Source: Gymnopus androsaceus JB14 (taxonomy: Eukaryota; Basidiomycota; Agaricomycetes; Agaricales; Omphalotaceae). From it: 64,000 nucleotides of DNA. A program made the position numbers and the translations under genes. Location: the NCBI GenBank assembly GCA_009733575.1, contig ML769552.1:1-64000 (forward strand). The letters run 5' to 3'. Below are positions 35,087 to 46,662 of this stretch, piece after piece (within the stretch, counting starts at the first letter, position 1; each line of letters starts with the position of its first letter). A model generated the notes under the pieces. That model was not told where the DNA came from and ran no database searches. It worked only from the letters and a program-made list of their open reading frames with translations.

Positions 35087-35847
35087 TCATACATCAACCG
35101 ATCTCACGATAAAATAGTTGGCTCCGACAAGCTTCAAGCCATACTGGGTTCCGAAATCGAACGCGTTCCAGCTGCGCCGCTCTTCGAGAGCCTCTCCGTG
35201 TTCCTTAGCGCCTTGCGGAATCGTGAAAGAGCCTCCGGCGGGTTCCTGGAAGAGTAAGAAACCTACAATACAAATCATGTAAAACACATGAAAAGAAAAG
35301 TTAGGGGTTGAGCTCGAGGCAAAGAACTAACAGTATCTGTGTAAGCCACTACCAGGTGGAGGACCAGGTGGACGATAAGGAGTGGTAGATGCCTTGGTCT
35401 TCAATGCCGTCAAACTAGCAGTTCCACGTGCAATTTCGGTTGTCATAGCAGGAGACTTGAGACCAGTTATCTGCCACTAGGTTCGGAAAAATTCGTTCAA
35501 CTCAGCGGGATGGAAACACGTACGACCCAGTGTCTAAACTGTCTAAACTTTGGATCTGCTCTCGAAGGCGCATCAGGATCCGTCATTACCAAAGTATAAG
35601 ACGTCTCTCCACGATTACTCGTCGAATCTCCGGCGGATTCGTCGCTGGCGACCATAGGAGTGAAGTTGATCTCTGGCTCTTCGAGCGTATCTTCTCGGGT
35701 GAGCTCGGTGCTGAGAACAGCTTCCTTTCCACCAGGGTAGATAACAGAGAATAGTACAGAGGGAGAGAAAGCTGAAGATTGGGGAATGACGTCAGGGATA
35801 ATCGACTCTCGTTGCAAAGCAGAAACGATGGCGGAAAGGGGATCCAT
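35087..35847 (-). CDS. phosphatidylethanolamine-binding protein (PEBP / TFS1-like)
   Basis: Three exons from ATG 35847 to TGA 35087, about 210 residues. Exon 1 ends with [19 protein letters not shown] and FRHWV, the DPDxPSR signature of the PEBP family anion-binding pocket. Exon 2 gives [12 protein letters not shown] and [17 protein letters not shown], the GxHR element. Exon 3 gives [31 protein letters not shown] and [10 protein letters not shown]. The family includes yeast Tfs1, an inhibitor of carboxypeptidase Y, and Raf-kinase inhibitor proteins; which role applies is not decidable here. No signal peptide. All splice sites are GT-AG and the frame is intact. Confidence 0.88.
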
Positions 35848-36278
35848 TCCTAATAATGAATTTGTTGCAGCCCGTTTTCAAAATGAAAAAGAATTGAACG
35901 GATGATGGAAGATAGGCACAAGAAAAAGGCGCCCGCGGAAGCATTGTGTAACCATCGCTCGGCTTCCGTTCAACCGCCTACTTCAGACCTCCACCTGGAC
36001 CTCTTCACGTATAGTGTCAGCGCCATGGAAAGTGTTGCTTAGCAGTACGTGGATTTCGTGGACGTATCTGAGGGCCGGTATTTTAGCATGCGTACCTCAA
36101 CGTTTCAACTTTGGGCTTACCACTATCGATACAATGAAATTAGTCAATCGGGGGCAGCCTCTGTTTCATCCTGTGTGCGACAAACGGAAGAAAGATTGTC
36201 GCGGGACCCTGGCGAAGATTCTTCCTTTAAAATGGCCCTTGCGGCTGGATATTCCCATTATTTTTGTTTCGGCCCACC
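35848..36278. other. divergent promoter region, no gene seen
   Basis: About 430 bases between the PEBP gene (minus) and alpha-amylase 1 (plus). No TATA box is obvious; an AAAGGCGCCC word sits at about 35923. Confidence 0.45.
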
Positions 36279-38552
36279 ATGTCTTTCCTTCCACTCCTTT
36301 TGACGTTTCCTTTCCTTGTTTCTTCACTATACACACTGCCCATCCCCCAAAGATCCACCCAAGTGGCCAGGGATAATTCTACAGTATCCAAGGATGTTAT
36401 TGTGCAGATGTTTGAGTGGTCCTGGGATAGGTTCGTCTGCAGTCTAGATAACTCCTCCGACGTATATCTTGCTCATTTCTATACCCATAGTATCGCTGCA
36501 GAATGTACTTCCTTCCTTGGACCTGCTGGATATGGCTACGTACAAGGTTTTTATTCTCGGAGCCTTAGCAAAAGCTTTTCCTTAATGCGTTTTATACTAC
36601 CTCTAGCTAGTCCACCTCAGCAGCATATCACTGGGACGGAATGGTACACCGACTATCAGCCTGTATCCTACAATTTGACTTCCAAGCGAGGTGACCGCAC
36701 ACAGTTCCAAAAGCACGTATTGTGCCTCTTTCCGCATCCATACGACTGACCTTGGCCTTAGCATGATAGATACTTGCCACACCGCAGGTGTAAAGGTCAT
36801 CGCGGGTCTGTCAGCTTCCCTCCGAGTCCTAACAATCTTCTAACACCCAAATAGATACCATTTTCAACCATATGACCGGAATCGATTCAGGAACTGGTGT
36901 CGCTGGGTCTACCTTCACGGAATATGTCTACCCTGGAATTTACGAATCACAGGTGAATTCAGCGTTTGCTTGCCCCTTTAATCTCATCCACTCATCCATG
37001 TATCGTTTTATCATATGACAGGACTTTCACTACTGTGGTCTGGAAGCCGATAACCTTCTAACCAACTACGACAATGAAGAGGAAGTCTGGACGTGTCAAT
37101 TGGATGGGCTTGCAGAGTGATTTTTTGTTCACTTTTGTTCACCTCACCCGTCTTGACTATTCTTGTTTTTGAAAGTCTAGCGACTAATACCGAATATGTT
37201 CGGAGCCGTCTCGCAGAATACGCCAACGACCTGATTTCTTTGGGAGTTGATGGCTTGCGTCTGGACGCTGCGAAAAGTAAGTAGATATTGAGTACTCGTG
37301 TTCGTTTGTTGAATGAACGATTGTGCAGGTATTCCTCCCACTGACCTCGCGAACATTACGAGCCGCTTGACATCGCCCCCCTATCTCACTCAGGAAGTGG
37401 TATACGGTGGAGCTGTGACGCCAGAAATGTATACAGGAATTGGTAAGCGGTAGCTGCTTAATTAACTAACCACTCAACGAAATTAATCATCCACATAGGC
37501 AACGTCCAAGAGTACGACTCGTCTTGTAGCAGTTGTGAAATGCGCTGATGACGTGATCTCATAGGTTCCGGTACACTACTGCTCTTTTAGATGCCTTTTC
37601 CGGAAACGGTATCTCCAACTTGCAGAATCTGTCTGATCAGGGTAAGCATGCAAATCCGTTGGCATCTGGAATCCTTAAGCTAATGTCTTGCTTAGGCTGG
37701 ATTGATAGCTCAGATGCCAACGTTTTTGTTACCAATCACGATACAGAACGAGTAAGTCGTGAATGTGAATACTGCGTATAACGAATTCGTTAAATGGATA
37801 TGTGCCCAGGGTGGTGATTCATTGAATTATAACTCTCCTAACAACACATATACCACTGCACTCATCTTCTCGCTTGCTTCAACCTACGGAAACACCGGTT
37901 GAGTCGTTCTGTTCTCCTTGATCTACCAGTGCTTATATGATGATCTTAGTCACTATTCTGTCCAGCTATTCATTCTCTGACCAGAACGCCGGTGCGCCGA
38001 ACAATGGTAAGCAGGTTCCTGCGCACTTGCCACGATACATATCTCAAAGAACCGCCCCCATTTTAGGCACAGGCGACTGTACTGGGACAGGTGGAAGCGG
38101 CGATGGTTGGATTTGCCAACATCGTTGGGTTGCCATTTCAGGGATGACTGGATTCCGCAATACCGTTGGATCGGCAGAGATGACTAACTGGGTGTCTCCT
38201 CAATCAGACCAGATTGCGTTTGGCCGAGGTAAGTGTGGCTGGCTCATTGTCTCTCAAATTCATGAACTGACTACCTCTCAGGCGACCTTGGCTTCGTCGC
38301 TATCAACAATGATGATTTTGACTGGTCTACAACGTTCGCTACGTCTTTATCCGATGGGACTTACTGTGATGTTATCACTGGAGTGGTTTCTTCTAGCTCC
38401 TGTACGGGGTCAAAGTGAGTCTTTCGCTGTCGCTACGCACATGGTACTGATGGTGCGCCTTTAGCTTTACTGTCTCCGGAGGGTCTTTCAGTGCAACCGT
38501 TCCGGCTCGAAGTGCGATCGCTATTCACTCCAACGCTACCGTGACGGTTTGA
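36279..38552 (+). CDS. secreted alpha-amylase (GH13), copy 1
   Basis: About 14 short introns; ATG 36279 to TGA 38552, near 490 residues. The signal peptide is [19 protein letters not shown]. The (beta/alpha)8 barrel motifs are all present: [11 protein letters not shown]; region [10 protein letters not shown]; region [10 protein letters not shown] with the nucleophile Asp; region [12 protein letters not shown] with the acid Glu; region [11 protein letters not shown]. They are followed by [23 protein letters not shown] and a C-terminal beta domain ([15 protein letters not shown]). This fits the basidiomycete GH13_32-like group of extracellular alpha-amylases that cut alpha-1,4 glucans. The intron at 36713-36761 uses a GC donor, where copy 2 has GT. 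No starch-binding module is seen. Intact. Confidence 0.9.
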
Positions 38553-39186
38553 GCATTGTGCCCCGTATCCAGTATTAAAGCACCCGTCATTCATTTAATT
38601 TTCACGGATGAGATTGATGCTGGACAAAGTCGCTCCGTTTCAACTTCGAATTTGAAGTATGTATCTATTTATTTTCGTTTTTATCACTAGCTAGTTCTAG
38701 GAAGACTGTCTTTACAGAGATTTAAATTATACAAGCTACTTTCCCGTATCGTCAACGTATCCTAACGATCCAAGTACCCGCCTATCTATTGTATCCGTGG
38801 AATACCAATGCTGCGCTCTGGAGATTCAGCTGAGGGAAGGAGATCACCTATGGTCCCGGGAAGCTCCCGGGGTAGCTTAGTAGCTAGACATCAAATACTA
38901 CTTCCGAGGGGCGTTGAAAGCACTCTTTGTCGACAATAGCGACTGTTGAACGGAATCATCTCAAACACTATGTGGTGGTATAAAAGAAGATGCCTCCCAC
39001 TTTGCTTTCCATTCGTTCTTTCCTCCATTTTATTTCTGCTCATCCGAACCCTTTCACTTTTCCTCGATCAGCGATCGTTTTAGGCTTCAGTCCCCATTCT
39101 CTACGATTCCGACCTGGTGTTGCTTGTCTTGAACGCTTTCAGCTACACATTCTTTTTGTGAATTTCATTCAAAAGTACATTCGGGA
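38553..39186. other. intergenic with promoter of the abundant-type secreted protein
   Basis: Contains TATAAAAG at 38979-38986 and a long CT-rich leader. No gene seen. Confidence 0.55.
38979..38986 (+). promoter_or_regulatory. TATA box with CT-rich leader
   Basis: TATAAAAG about 200 bases upstream of ATG 39187, followed by a pyrimidine-rich stretch from 38992 to about 39060, the layout of strongly expressed fungal promoters. Confidence 0.55.
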
Positions 39187-40499
39187 ATGAAGACCTCTTC
39201 GATCCTCCTGGGTCTCACGTTTGCAGCGGTCTCTGTATCTGCTGCTCCCCGGTTCGGTGGTCAAGCTGCCAAGGGCACTGCTGCTACTGCCGTGAGTTTC
39301 GCTTTAGATTGTAGTTGTGTAGTCAACTGATGATCATCACCAGTCCAACTCAACTGCTGCTGCTGCCACTGCTGTAAGTTTTGCATTGGGTTGTAGTCTT
39401 GCAGTCACTAATAATCTGCATTAGTCCAACTCGACTGCCACAGCGACCACTAACAACGCAAGTGCTGGTATGCTTTTGTCTTCGTTTTCACTGCAAGCCT
39501 ATAATTAATTTATGTTCAGGAACTGCCGCTGCATCAACTGGATCTGGTGCTGCCACCGATGCCACCTCTGTCGGTGCTCTTTCCACCACTGACATTACGA
39601 CCAATGCCACCGCCGACAGTACCGATGCCCAGTCATCGCTCCTCCTTGACCCCAGTGTCATAGCAACTGGTTTCCTGCAAAACGGCCAGAGTAAGTCGCC
39701 AAAATATTTTTTGAGCTGTGGTCAGAGACTGAGTCGGATTGTAGGTGGCACTCCGGAAGCTGGTCAAGTTGCTTCACTCACGTCGAACAACAACTTCATC
39801 AATTACTGTCTTACTCAGAACGTTCCTATCACCAACGGTCTGCAGCTTTTGGGCGGTTCATGTAACCCAGCACCTATCGGAACCATCCCCGCCGTCACTG
39901 AGATGCCTTCAGCCAAGTTCTCCAACCCCGCTAATGGTGATACCATCCCAGCCAACACCGATTTCACCATCACGATGAACGTCAATAACCTTATCACGGG
40001 TAACTTTGTGAACGCAGATGAGAGTTACTTTGCCGCTCCCCAGCAAGTTGATGCCACAAGCGGTCAAATCATCGGCCACACTCACGTCGTCATGGAGTTG
40101 TTGAGCGACTTGGGTCAGACCACCCCAACAAACCCTCAGGTGTTTGCCTTCTTCAAGGGTGTTGACGCTGCTGCCGTTAACGGTGCAGTAACTGTTGATG
40201 TTACCTCCGGTGTCCCAGATGGTGCTTACCGTCTCTGCTCCATCAACTCTTCTTCCAACCACCAGCCTGTCATTGTCGCTGTTGCCCAACACGGTGCCCT
40301 CGATGACTGTGTCTACGTATGTTTTTATTCAAAGCTAGGCATTTTAGATTATGATAAATGTTTTTTTTTACAGTTCACTGCTTCAGGAGATGCCGCTGCT
40401 AACACCACTGCTCAACAAGCAACTGGTATGTCTGAATTCTGTTCTTCTCACCTTTTGACTTACCTTGCTTACCACTGCTTTTCCTTAGCTTCCAAATGA
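39187..40499 (+). CDS. conserved secreted basidiomycete protein of unknown function
   Basis: Starts at ATG 39187 with a signal peptide (MKTSSILLGLTFAAVSVSAA), then an Ala/Thr/Ser-rich linker built from tiny exons. The conserved domain follows: LDPSVIATGFLQNGQ, ASLTSNNNFINYCLT, LGGSCNPAPIGTIPA, MPSAKFSNPANGDTIPANT, NNLITGNFVNADESYF, GHTHVVMELLSDLGQTTP, FFKGVDAAAV, and NHQPVIVAVAQHGALDDCV. It ends TASK at TGA 40499, about 330 residues. Proteins of this type are widespread in fungi and have been labelled ribosomal protein S17 by mistake; nothing ribosomal is visible. Exon 2 (39344-39373) and exon 3 begin with nearly the same sequence and are preceded by similar 52-base introns, suggesting exon-intron duplication. 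Probably strongly expressed, given promoter and codon evenness. Confidence 0.8.
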
Positions 40500-40849
40500 A
40501 AACCCTGCTGCTCGACTGCAGCTGTTACCACAGCCGGAGAAAGTGGTAGCACTAGAGCATGGTCCCGTTGCAGAACTACCGGAGGCGATGGGGATTGTAA
40601 CTAGTGCATGGTAGATAGTTTACGTCTGAACGAGCTTCATAATGGAAAAGGTCGATTTTCGGCACAACAGGAGAAGCATATAAACACAAAATAAGGCTTG
40701 AAGTCGCTCGATGTCCAACTATCCTAAAAGAACGACGGTCGTCTTAGAGAGCGAAAATTCGTGATCGGCAGTAAAGTAAGAGGAAAATAATCAAATATTG
40801 GTTGAAAACGTATCTTGAAGATATCGTGAAGATTGGATTCAGCGCAAGA
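40500..40849. other. 3' region, no gene seen
   Basis: Terminator region of the secreted protein gene; no motif assigned. Confidence 0.4.
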
Positions 40850-41540
40850 CCGTGCTTCATTTTAGCCGCTCGTTACAGCGCAGCGCGCTCCAGGGACCAG
40901 ATGCCCTTTACCGCTACGTTCATGATATTTCATCGAAACACTGCAAGATTGGTTTAAATGTGTCCTATAGCTTCTCTAATGAACATGGATTCGTCAAGCC
41001 AATAATCTACGCGCCCTTGAGCCCATGGACAGTGCAGCAAAATCTTTAATGGAAGAGTACAAAGATATCAGCTTGGCTTTCGGAGAATCAGATGAGTACA
41101 GGTATGTTATTTATATTACATTTCTTTCCCAATTTCTTATCTTAGGTTTCATTCTCAACTTGCCAGGGTAGCTTTCTGTTTCGGACATCGACCGCGCTGT
41201 ATAACCGAAGACAGTCAAGAATAGTCTCGACTCTCCCTTCTCTATTTACTTCATTTTACGTGTTTCACTGGCCGGAAATTCCCTGATGTCCCTCTGCGAT
41301 ATCCTCATTGTTCTGTATCCGTCTGTGGTCGAGGTACGGAGGCTGCCCTGGCGATCGCTCTATTCTATCGCCTTTCTGCAGGCTGTGAGTATTCGAGTAA
41401 TTGATCGTCAATTCGGCACTGAGACCCACTACCTAGTGACAGTCCCTATTTGATGGGCATAGGACGAAGTTCTTCGAACGTTTTCGCAACTTACTCTTGT
41501 CGCCGCCTTCTGGAAGGAGAAGATAACGCAATTTTGTACT
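40850..41540 (+). pseudogene. THG1: relic of tRNA-His guanylyltransferase (Thg1)
   Basis: Pieces of a Thg1 gene in order but in shifting frames. FSNEHGFVKP is followed by (one base off) MDSAAKSLMEEYKDISLAFGE and SDEYR, an intron with GTATGT, then SFLFRTSTALYNRRQ, SRIVSTLPSLFTSFYVFHWP, another shift to FPDVPLRYP, and IVLYPSVVEVRR. These match the Thg1 catalytic core (GxSDEYS, YNRRxxKI, TSxYVxxW, DVRDYF region). The N-terminal RIDGxxFHR part is absent or unreadable and at least three frame changes plus deletions are present. An intact copy is expected elsewhere because the enzyme adds the essential G(-1) to tRNA-His. Confidence 0.7.
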
Positions 41541-41599
41541 AATGGAACCTTCGAAAACCTTTAAAATGGCTTAATGACTTTCCAAATCAGCCGTCCACC

Positions 41600-43866
41600 A
41601 TGTCTTTGCCTCTGCTTCTTGCGCTCCCTCTAGTATTTTCTCTCTTCCCCCAGGTCATGATGCGAAAGAGCCCATCCATTGGATCCAGGAATGTCATCGT
41701 ACAGATGTTTGAGTGGTCTTGGGATAGGTTTGTCTACAACGGATAGTTCGACGCACCGGTTTTGCTCATTCCCCATAAGTATTGCAGCAGAATGCACGTC
41801 CTTTCTTGGACCAGCTGGTTACGGATATGTACAAGGTCTCCATTGATATGGCTTTCGAAATGGAACTTGGCTCTAATATTATATTTGGTTGTCTAGCTAG
41901 TCCCGCTCAGGAGCATATCACTGGATCGGAATGGTGGACTGATTATCAGCCCGTATCCTATATCTTAACTTCCAAACGAGGCAACCGCACACAGTTCAAA
42001 AAGTGTGTACGTTTGAATCAACGATTTTTCGCATTTACCGACTAACTGACTGTGTGCTTAGCATGATAGATACCTGTCACGAAGCTGGCGTAAAAGTCAT
42101 TGCTGGTCGGTACATACTCTTTCGAGGATAGAAATAGATTCACTTGGTGTCCCATAGATACCATCTTCAACCACATGACGGGAATCGCTTCGAGGACCGG
42201 TGTTGCTGGATCGACTTACACGCATTATGACTATCCCGGAGTTTACGAACCACAGGTGCATAAGCATGATCGCTCATTAACCGACTCTCCTGACGTTTTG
42301 CATTCTGGTCACGAAAGAACTTTCATTACTGCGGCCTGGAACCCAACGATCTCATTCTAAACTGGGACAATGAGGAAGAAGTCTGGACATGTCAGTTGGA
42401 TGGCCTCGCTGAGTGAGAAAAATCTATATGCTCTACTCGCATACTCTGATTTCTATGAAAGTTTAGCCACTGACACTGAATATGTCAGAGGCCGTCTTGC
42501 GGAGTACGCGAACGACCTGATCTCATTGGGAGTTGACGGTATGCGCCTGGACTCCGCGAAAAGTAAGCCATAATGATCGTCATCTCCCTGTTAAACCAGC
42601 TACTACTATTGTATAGGTATTTCTCCGACTGACCTCGCAAATATCACCAGTCGCTTCACATCGGCACCATACCTTACTCAGGAAGTGGTGTATGGTGACG
42701 GTCAGCCTGTGACGCCAGAAATGTATAGAGTAATAGGTTAGTCGTCACAGTGTCTATCCTCGATACTCAACGAAACTGCACATAGGGGATGTTCAAGAGT
42801 AAGTACTATCATGATGACCCAGTGCATCTTACAACATTTAAGGGAATTTCGTTCCATAAGGTTCCGCTACACTACTGCTGTAATGGATGCCTTTTCCGTA
42901 GGGGGTAGCATCTCTAACTTGCAGAAGCTTGATGATCAAGGTAACTCTATAAATCACCTCAGCGCTCTAGAATGACATCTGTTATTAGGCTGGATCAATA
43001 GCTCGCAGGCAAATGTCTTTGTTGCCAACCACGATACGGAGCGAGTAAGTCATAAATTGTGCACGGAGTGGCTTCGTGTCATTCATTAATAGTGCACTTA
43101 TCCAGGAGGGCAGTTCATTGAATTATAGCTCTTCTAATAACACCTATGTCAATGGACTCGTATTTTCGCTTGCTTCAAGTTATGGAAATACGGGTTGAGT
43201 GGCTTTCTTTTTTCTCTGAAAATTCTGATTTTTTTACACTCGATGATCTCAGTTACGATCTTGTCCAGTTATTCATTCTCCAACTTCGACGATGGAGCCC
43301 CTAACAATGGTCAGATTGATGAACTCGCTCCCCCGGAATAATTTATCTGTTGTTAGGTACAGGCGACTGCACGGGGACAGGTGGAAGTGGCGATGGTTGG
43401 ATTTGCCAACATCGCTGGGTTGCCGTCTCAGGAATGACTAGATTCCGCAATGATGTTGGAAAGACAGAGATGAATAACTGGGTCTCGCCTCAACCAAACC
43501 AGATTGCATTCGGGCGAGGTGAGTGGTAGCTTTATTTTGATTAAAAGGTGACTCTCAACAATACTCAGGTAACCGGGGGTTCGTCGCTATCAACAATGAC
43601 GATTATCCATGGTCTACAACATTCATGACCTCTCTCCGTAATGGAACCTACTGTGATGCGATTACCGGTGTTGTTTCTTCTAGGTCTTGTACGGGGTCAA
43701 GGTAAGTATGCCACTGGAGATGACTTATGCATGGATCTAGTTGTCCTGATTATTGAACGCTAGCTTTACGGTCTCTAGCGGCCGTTTCAAGGCAAATATT
43801 CCGCCTCGAAGTGCGATTGCTATTCACTCCAGTGCTCGGGTTTCCACGAAGCTTACCCGCAGCTGA
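41600..43866 (+). CDS. secreted alpha-amylase (GH13), copy 2
   Basis: Paralogue of the amylase at 36279-38552 with the same intron plan; ATG 41600 to TGA 43866. The signal peptide is [18 protein letters not shown]. Catalytic blocks: [29 protein letters not shown] (nucleophile Asp), YLTQEVVYG (acid Glu), [34 protein letters not shown]. The acceptor before [10 protein letters not shown] differs from copy 1 (AAG/AACTTTCAT instead of CAG/GACTTTCAC), giving Asn for Asp. All introns are GT-AG, including the one that is GC-AG in copy 1. The C-terminus is slightly longer and basic (VSTKLTRS). No break was found, so both copies should be functional. Secreted starch degradation. Confidence 0.9.
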
Positions 43867-44307
43867 AACGGGATGATAAATCCGAGAGCAACTGGGCTAG
43901 CCGTGGACATTGTCGAGCCATTATCCTTGCCGTCGTACCTGTGATGTTTTATTTCTATTCACACGTATGCTCTCTCAATGAACTACTTTCCTTCCCGAGG
44001 TCCACACTGTCCCCCAAGCGCACCTAGTGAGACTATATCAAGCCTCCCATGACTCTTCTGCCGCCATCCACAGACCTTGAGCATGGATATCGCTGATCGA
44101 ATTGAGACGTCAACTAAGCTACCAAGAGTACTGATTAGCTGTATGACCCTCTGCGGCTCCCAGCATACTCATAGTCGAAGCAATACAAAGATAAGTACAT
44201 GATTGAACTAAGCGCTATATTTACAGTTTGATTACTTGTGCAGAATTGTGCAGAACTTAAGATAGGAGGCCAAGCTAATGGATACATCTAAATCATCAAA
44301 TAAATCA
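43867..44307. other. convergent 3' spacer, no gene seen
   Basis: Between amylase copy 2 and the kinase gene; AT-rich, no motif assigned. Confidence 0.45.
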
Positions 44308-45754
44308 TCAAAACTTTTTCAAGGTCGAATCAGATAGCGCCAAGCGTTCGGCCGACTCGACGTGATTTATCAATCGCAGCCACGAGCCCACAATCTCCAT
44401 CGATGCTGTATGGTAAAATCAGTTAAACATATTATTTACCGCGATATAGGATACTCACGTCGTTGAAAAGGGTCGTGCGTCCAACAGCTTTGTATTATAT
44501 GCCACAATTCATCCTTTAGATTAGGACAAGACTCCAGATTTGGACGCGAGGGACGTATTCCGCGCATCACGTCCAAAACAACTCCTCCATAGAACCGGCG
44601 AGCAGAGAACGGAACATTTCCCGTGTATACCTGTATATCAATGAATATGGGTGTCTATAACCGCACCGGAACTTTAATAAACATACCTCTAGCATAGCTC
44701 ATTCCGAAACTGTACACATCGCTCAGAGGTGTGGTCGGACATTCCAGATTGAGGTTAGCTGCCGAGCGAGGATCCATGACCTCGGGAGCCATCCAGCGCG
44801 TTCCATCATCACTTGGGATTGTCCAGTCGGGTGGGGTAGCCAGCTGACTGAGCCCAATGTCGGATAGGACAGGAACTCCATCATCTGTGATGAGAATATT
44901 ACACTATGAGAGATGGGTATAGTTAGCAGGCTAAGTCAGGAAAGGAGTACTGATCCACTTACACCCCTCACATCCCCGTGGGAGACCGGAGGGCTCAGCT
45001 GGTGAAGATACTGTAGCCCAGCCGCTACATTGATCATCTAGACCAAGCTAACTAAGTAGAAGGGGATAAATTTTACAAACGACTCACCAGTGGTTTCAAT
45101 TCCGTGCGAGGATTTTTCGAGATGTATGTATTGATGTGGCCGTTACGATAGTATGGCGTGACCACCGAAGGCAGGTTCCCCAAAGCAAATATCAATCCAT
45201 GGACGGCAGCGATGTTAGGATGTGACATGCTAGCTTCTCTCCAAACTAGAAGTTCATGCTCAAGCTTCTATATAGGAAAACGCGATCAACTAAACTAACA
45301 TTTGAAAACAGAAGAAAACTAGACTAACCCTCAAGAACTTTGTTCGTTCCCGAGAAGGTGAAGAAAGGCCTTCACCTCGCCACACTTTGACAGAAACGCA
45401 TTCTCCCTTGAGGCGACCGCGATATGTTGAAGACCATGCATTATACATGTCTGGTAAACTCTCTAAAGATACCGTTGCATCTCGGACCAGTAGAATTTTT
45501 TCCTTGTGTATTAGACAGGCACCCTGTGCAGAAACGCGTCAAATTTGACCTCAATCTTGATTGAGGAAAAGACTTACGGGGTCGTCCATGAATAGTCTAA
45601 TAGCGAGCGTAAGAGATTGGACCAGATTAGAGAAGGTAGAATAAAGAATTATGAGCAGGCGAGTGGATATTGGCAGCACACAAGCAATCCCCGGAAGGTC
45701 ATTTATAGTGGCCATGATAGAAGGCGATGTAGCGGGCACGATTAACAGGGACAA
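44308..45754 (-). CDS. tyrosine-kinase-like (TKL-type) protein kinase
   Basis: About seven exons from ATG 45754 (or the next ATG at 45715) to TGA 44308; about 375 residues. The N-terminal exon is partly hydrophobic (LLIILYSTFSNLVQSLTLAI) and could be a membrane anchor. Kinase motifs: VSVKVWRGEG (ATP-site Lys), KLEHELLVWREASMSHPNIA (alpha-C Glu), LHQLSPPVSHGDVRGCNILI (catalytic loop, HGD in place of HRD), VLSDIGLSQL (DIG for DFG), DGTRWMAPEV (APE), SDVYSFGMS and CWTHDPFQR. HGD loops are normal in the large agaricomycete kinase expansion. The catalytic Lys after HGD is replaced by VR, so activity is plausible but not assured. Divergent from the CNNM gene. Confidence 0.85.
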
Positions 45755-46257
45755 GGTGTTGACAATCCTGACTCCTCCTCAGAAGGCAGGAAGCACACCT
45801 TTTTGAGGGGAAAGAGAGAGCAAAGGTGCTGTTGCCGAGTCATATATATACGAATCGATAATGAGATTCGGGCGCTCAACGTAACAGGAACTGCGTGCAG
45901 TGCAGTGTACACACTCCCCCCAATGATGAGTCAACACCTGCATGTATCTGAGTCGGCAAACTGCGTGTCTGCACCGCTAGTCCGCTACCAGCTGCAGCCA
46001 TCTATGCAGATATAGAATCCCGACGAGTAGTCATTCAGAGTGTCGAGTGTCGATGCTGGTTGAAGACTGACCTAGGCGTCATATCACTGGCGGAGCAGAG
46101 ATATATGAGGCTACGAGCGGACTGGAAGGAAAAGTTATACCGCTCCCGGCGCTGACACGTCCACGCAGTGCCACATGCCATATTCGGGGGTCAGTGAAGT
46201 AATTTTTGCTTATTTTTGCACGATATTAGCCGGACAGACTTTGGAGTTGAGATGACC

Positions 46258-46299
46258 AATTTCTTGAACCCAATTTCTTGCACCCAATTTCTTGAACGC
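46258..46299. repeat. 14-base tandem repeat, three units
   Basis: CAATTTCTTGAACC, CAATTTCTTGCACC and CAATTTCTTGAACG in a row. Confidence 0.8.
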
Positions 46300-46482
46300 T
46301 TTCACAAGACTAGAGCTGTAGTGAGAGAAAGCGAGTGTCAATTGCGATCTAATTTTTAGCGCCCTTATTTTCATCGGCTTTGTCGGCTATTTTCAAAGCC
46401 GCTATTTTTGCTCCTCTACACTCACAACTACTACGTTCTTGCGTTTCGGGAAAATCATCCTCGCCTTCTAGCCAATCCTACC

Positions 46483-46662
46483 ATGGCTCCACCTCAAGAA
46501 CCAACGCTATATCTAACTGTACCGAAGCGTCCCCAAGCTCCTCTCGTCCTCCTGCAAGTTCGGCCCTGGAGCAGTGATTCCTTGAAAATGTACCAGCGCC
46601 TCATTGAGTTCAAGAAGCGTTTGGCCCCAAAAACTCCGCAGCTTTATCGCACTTGGCAATGA
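46483..46662 (+). CDS. possible small protein, unrecognised
   Basis: A 59-codon frame beginning ACCATGGCTCC (good start context), MAPPQEPTLYLTVPKRPQAP, ending at TGA 46662. It lies about 120 bases downstream of a GCGCC-TTATT box. No similarity is recognised and continuation by splicing was not found. It may be the first exon of a decayed gene. Confidence 0.25.
   Translation: MAPPQEPTLYLTVPKRPQAPLVLLQVRPWSSDSLKMYQRLIEFKKRLAPKTPQLYRTWQ

Noticed and set aside
39187..40499. Ribosomal protein S17 label for the secreted protein
   Set aside because: It has a signal peptide and no S17 fold motifs; the label is a known misannotation for this family.
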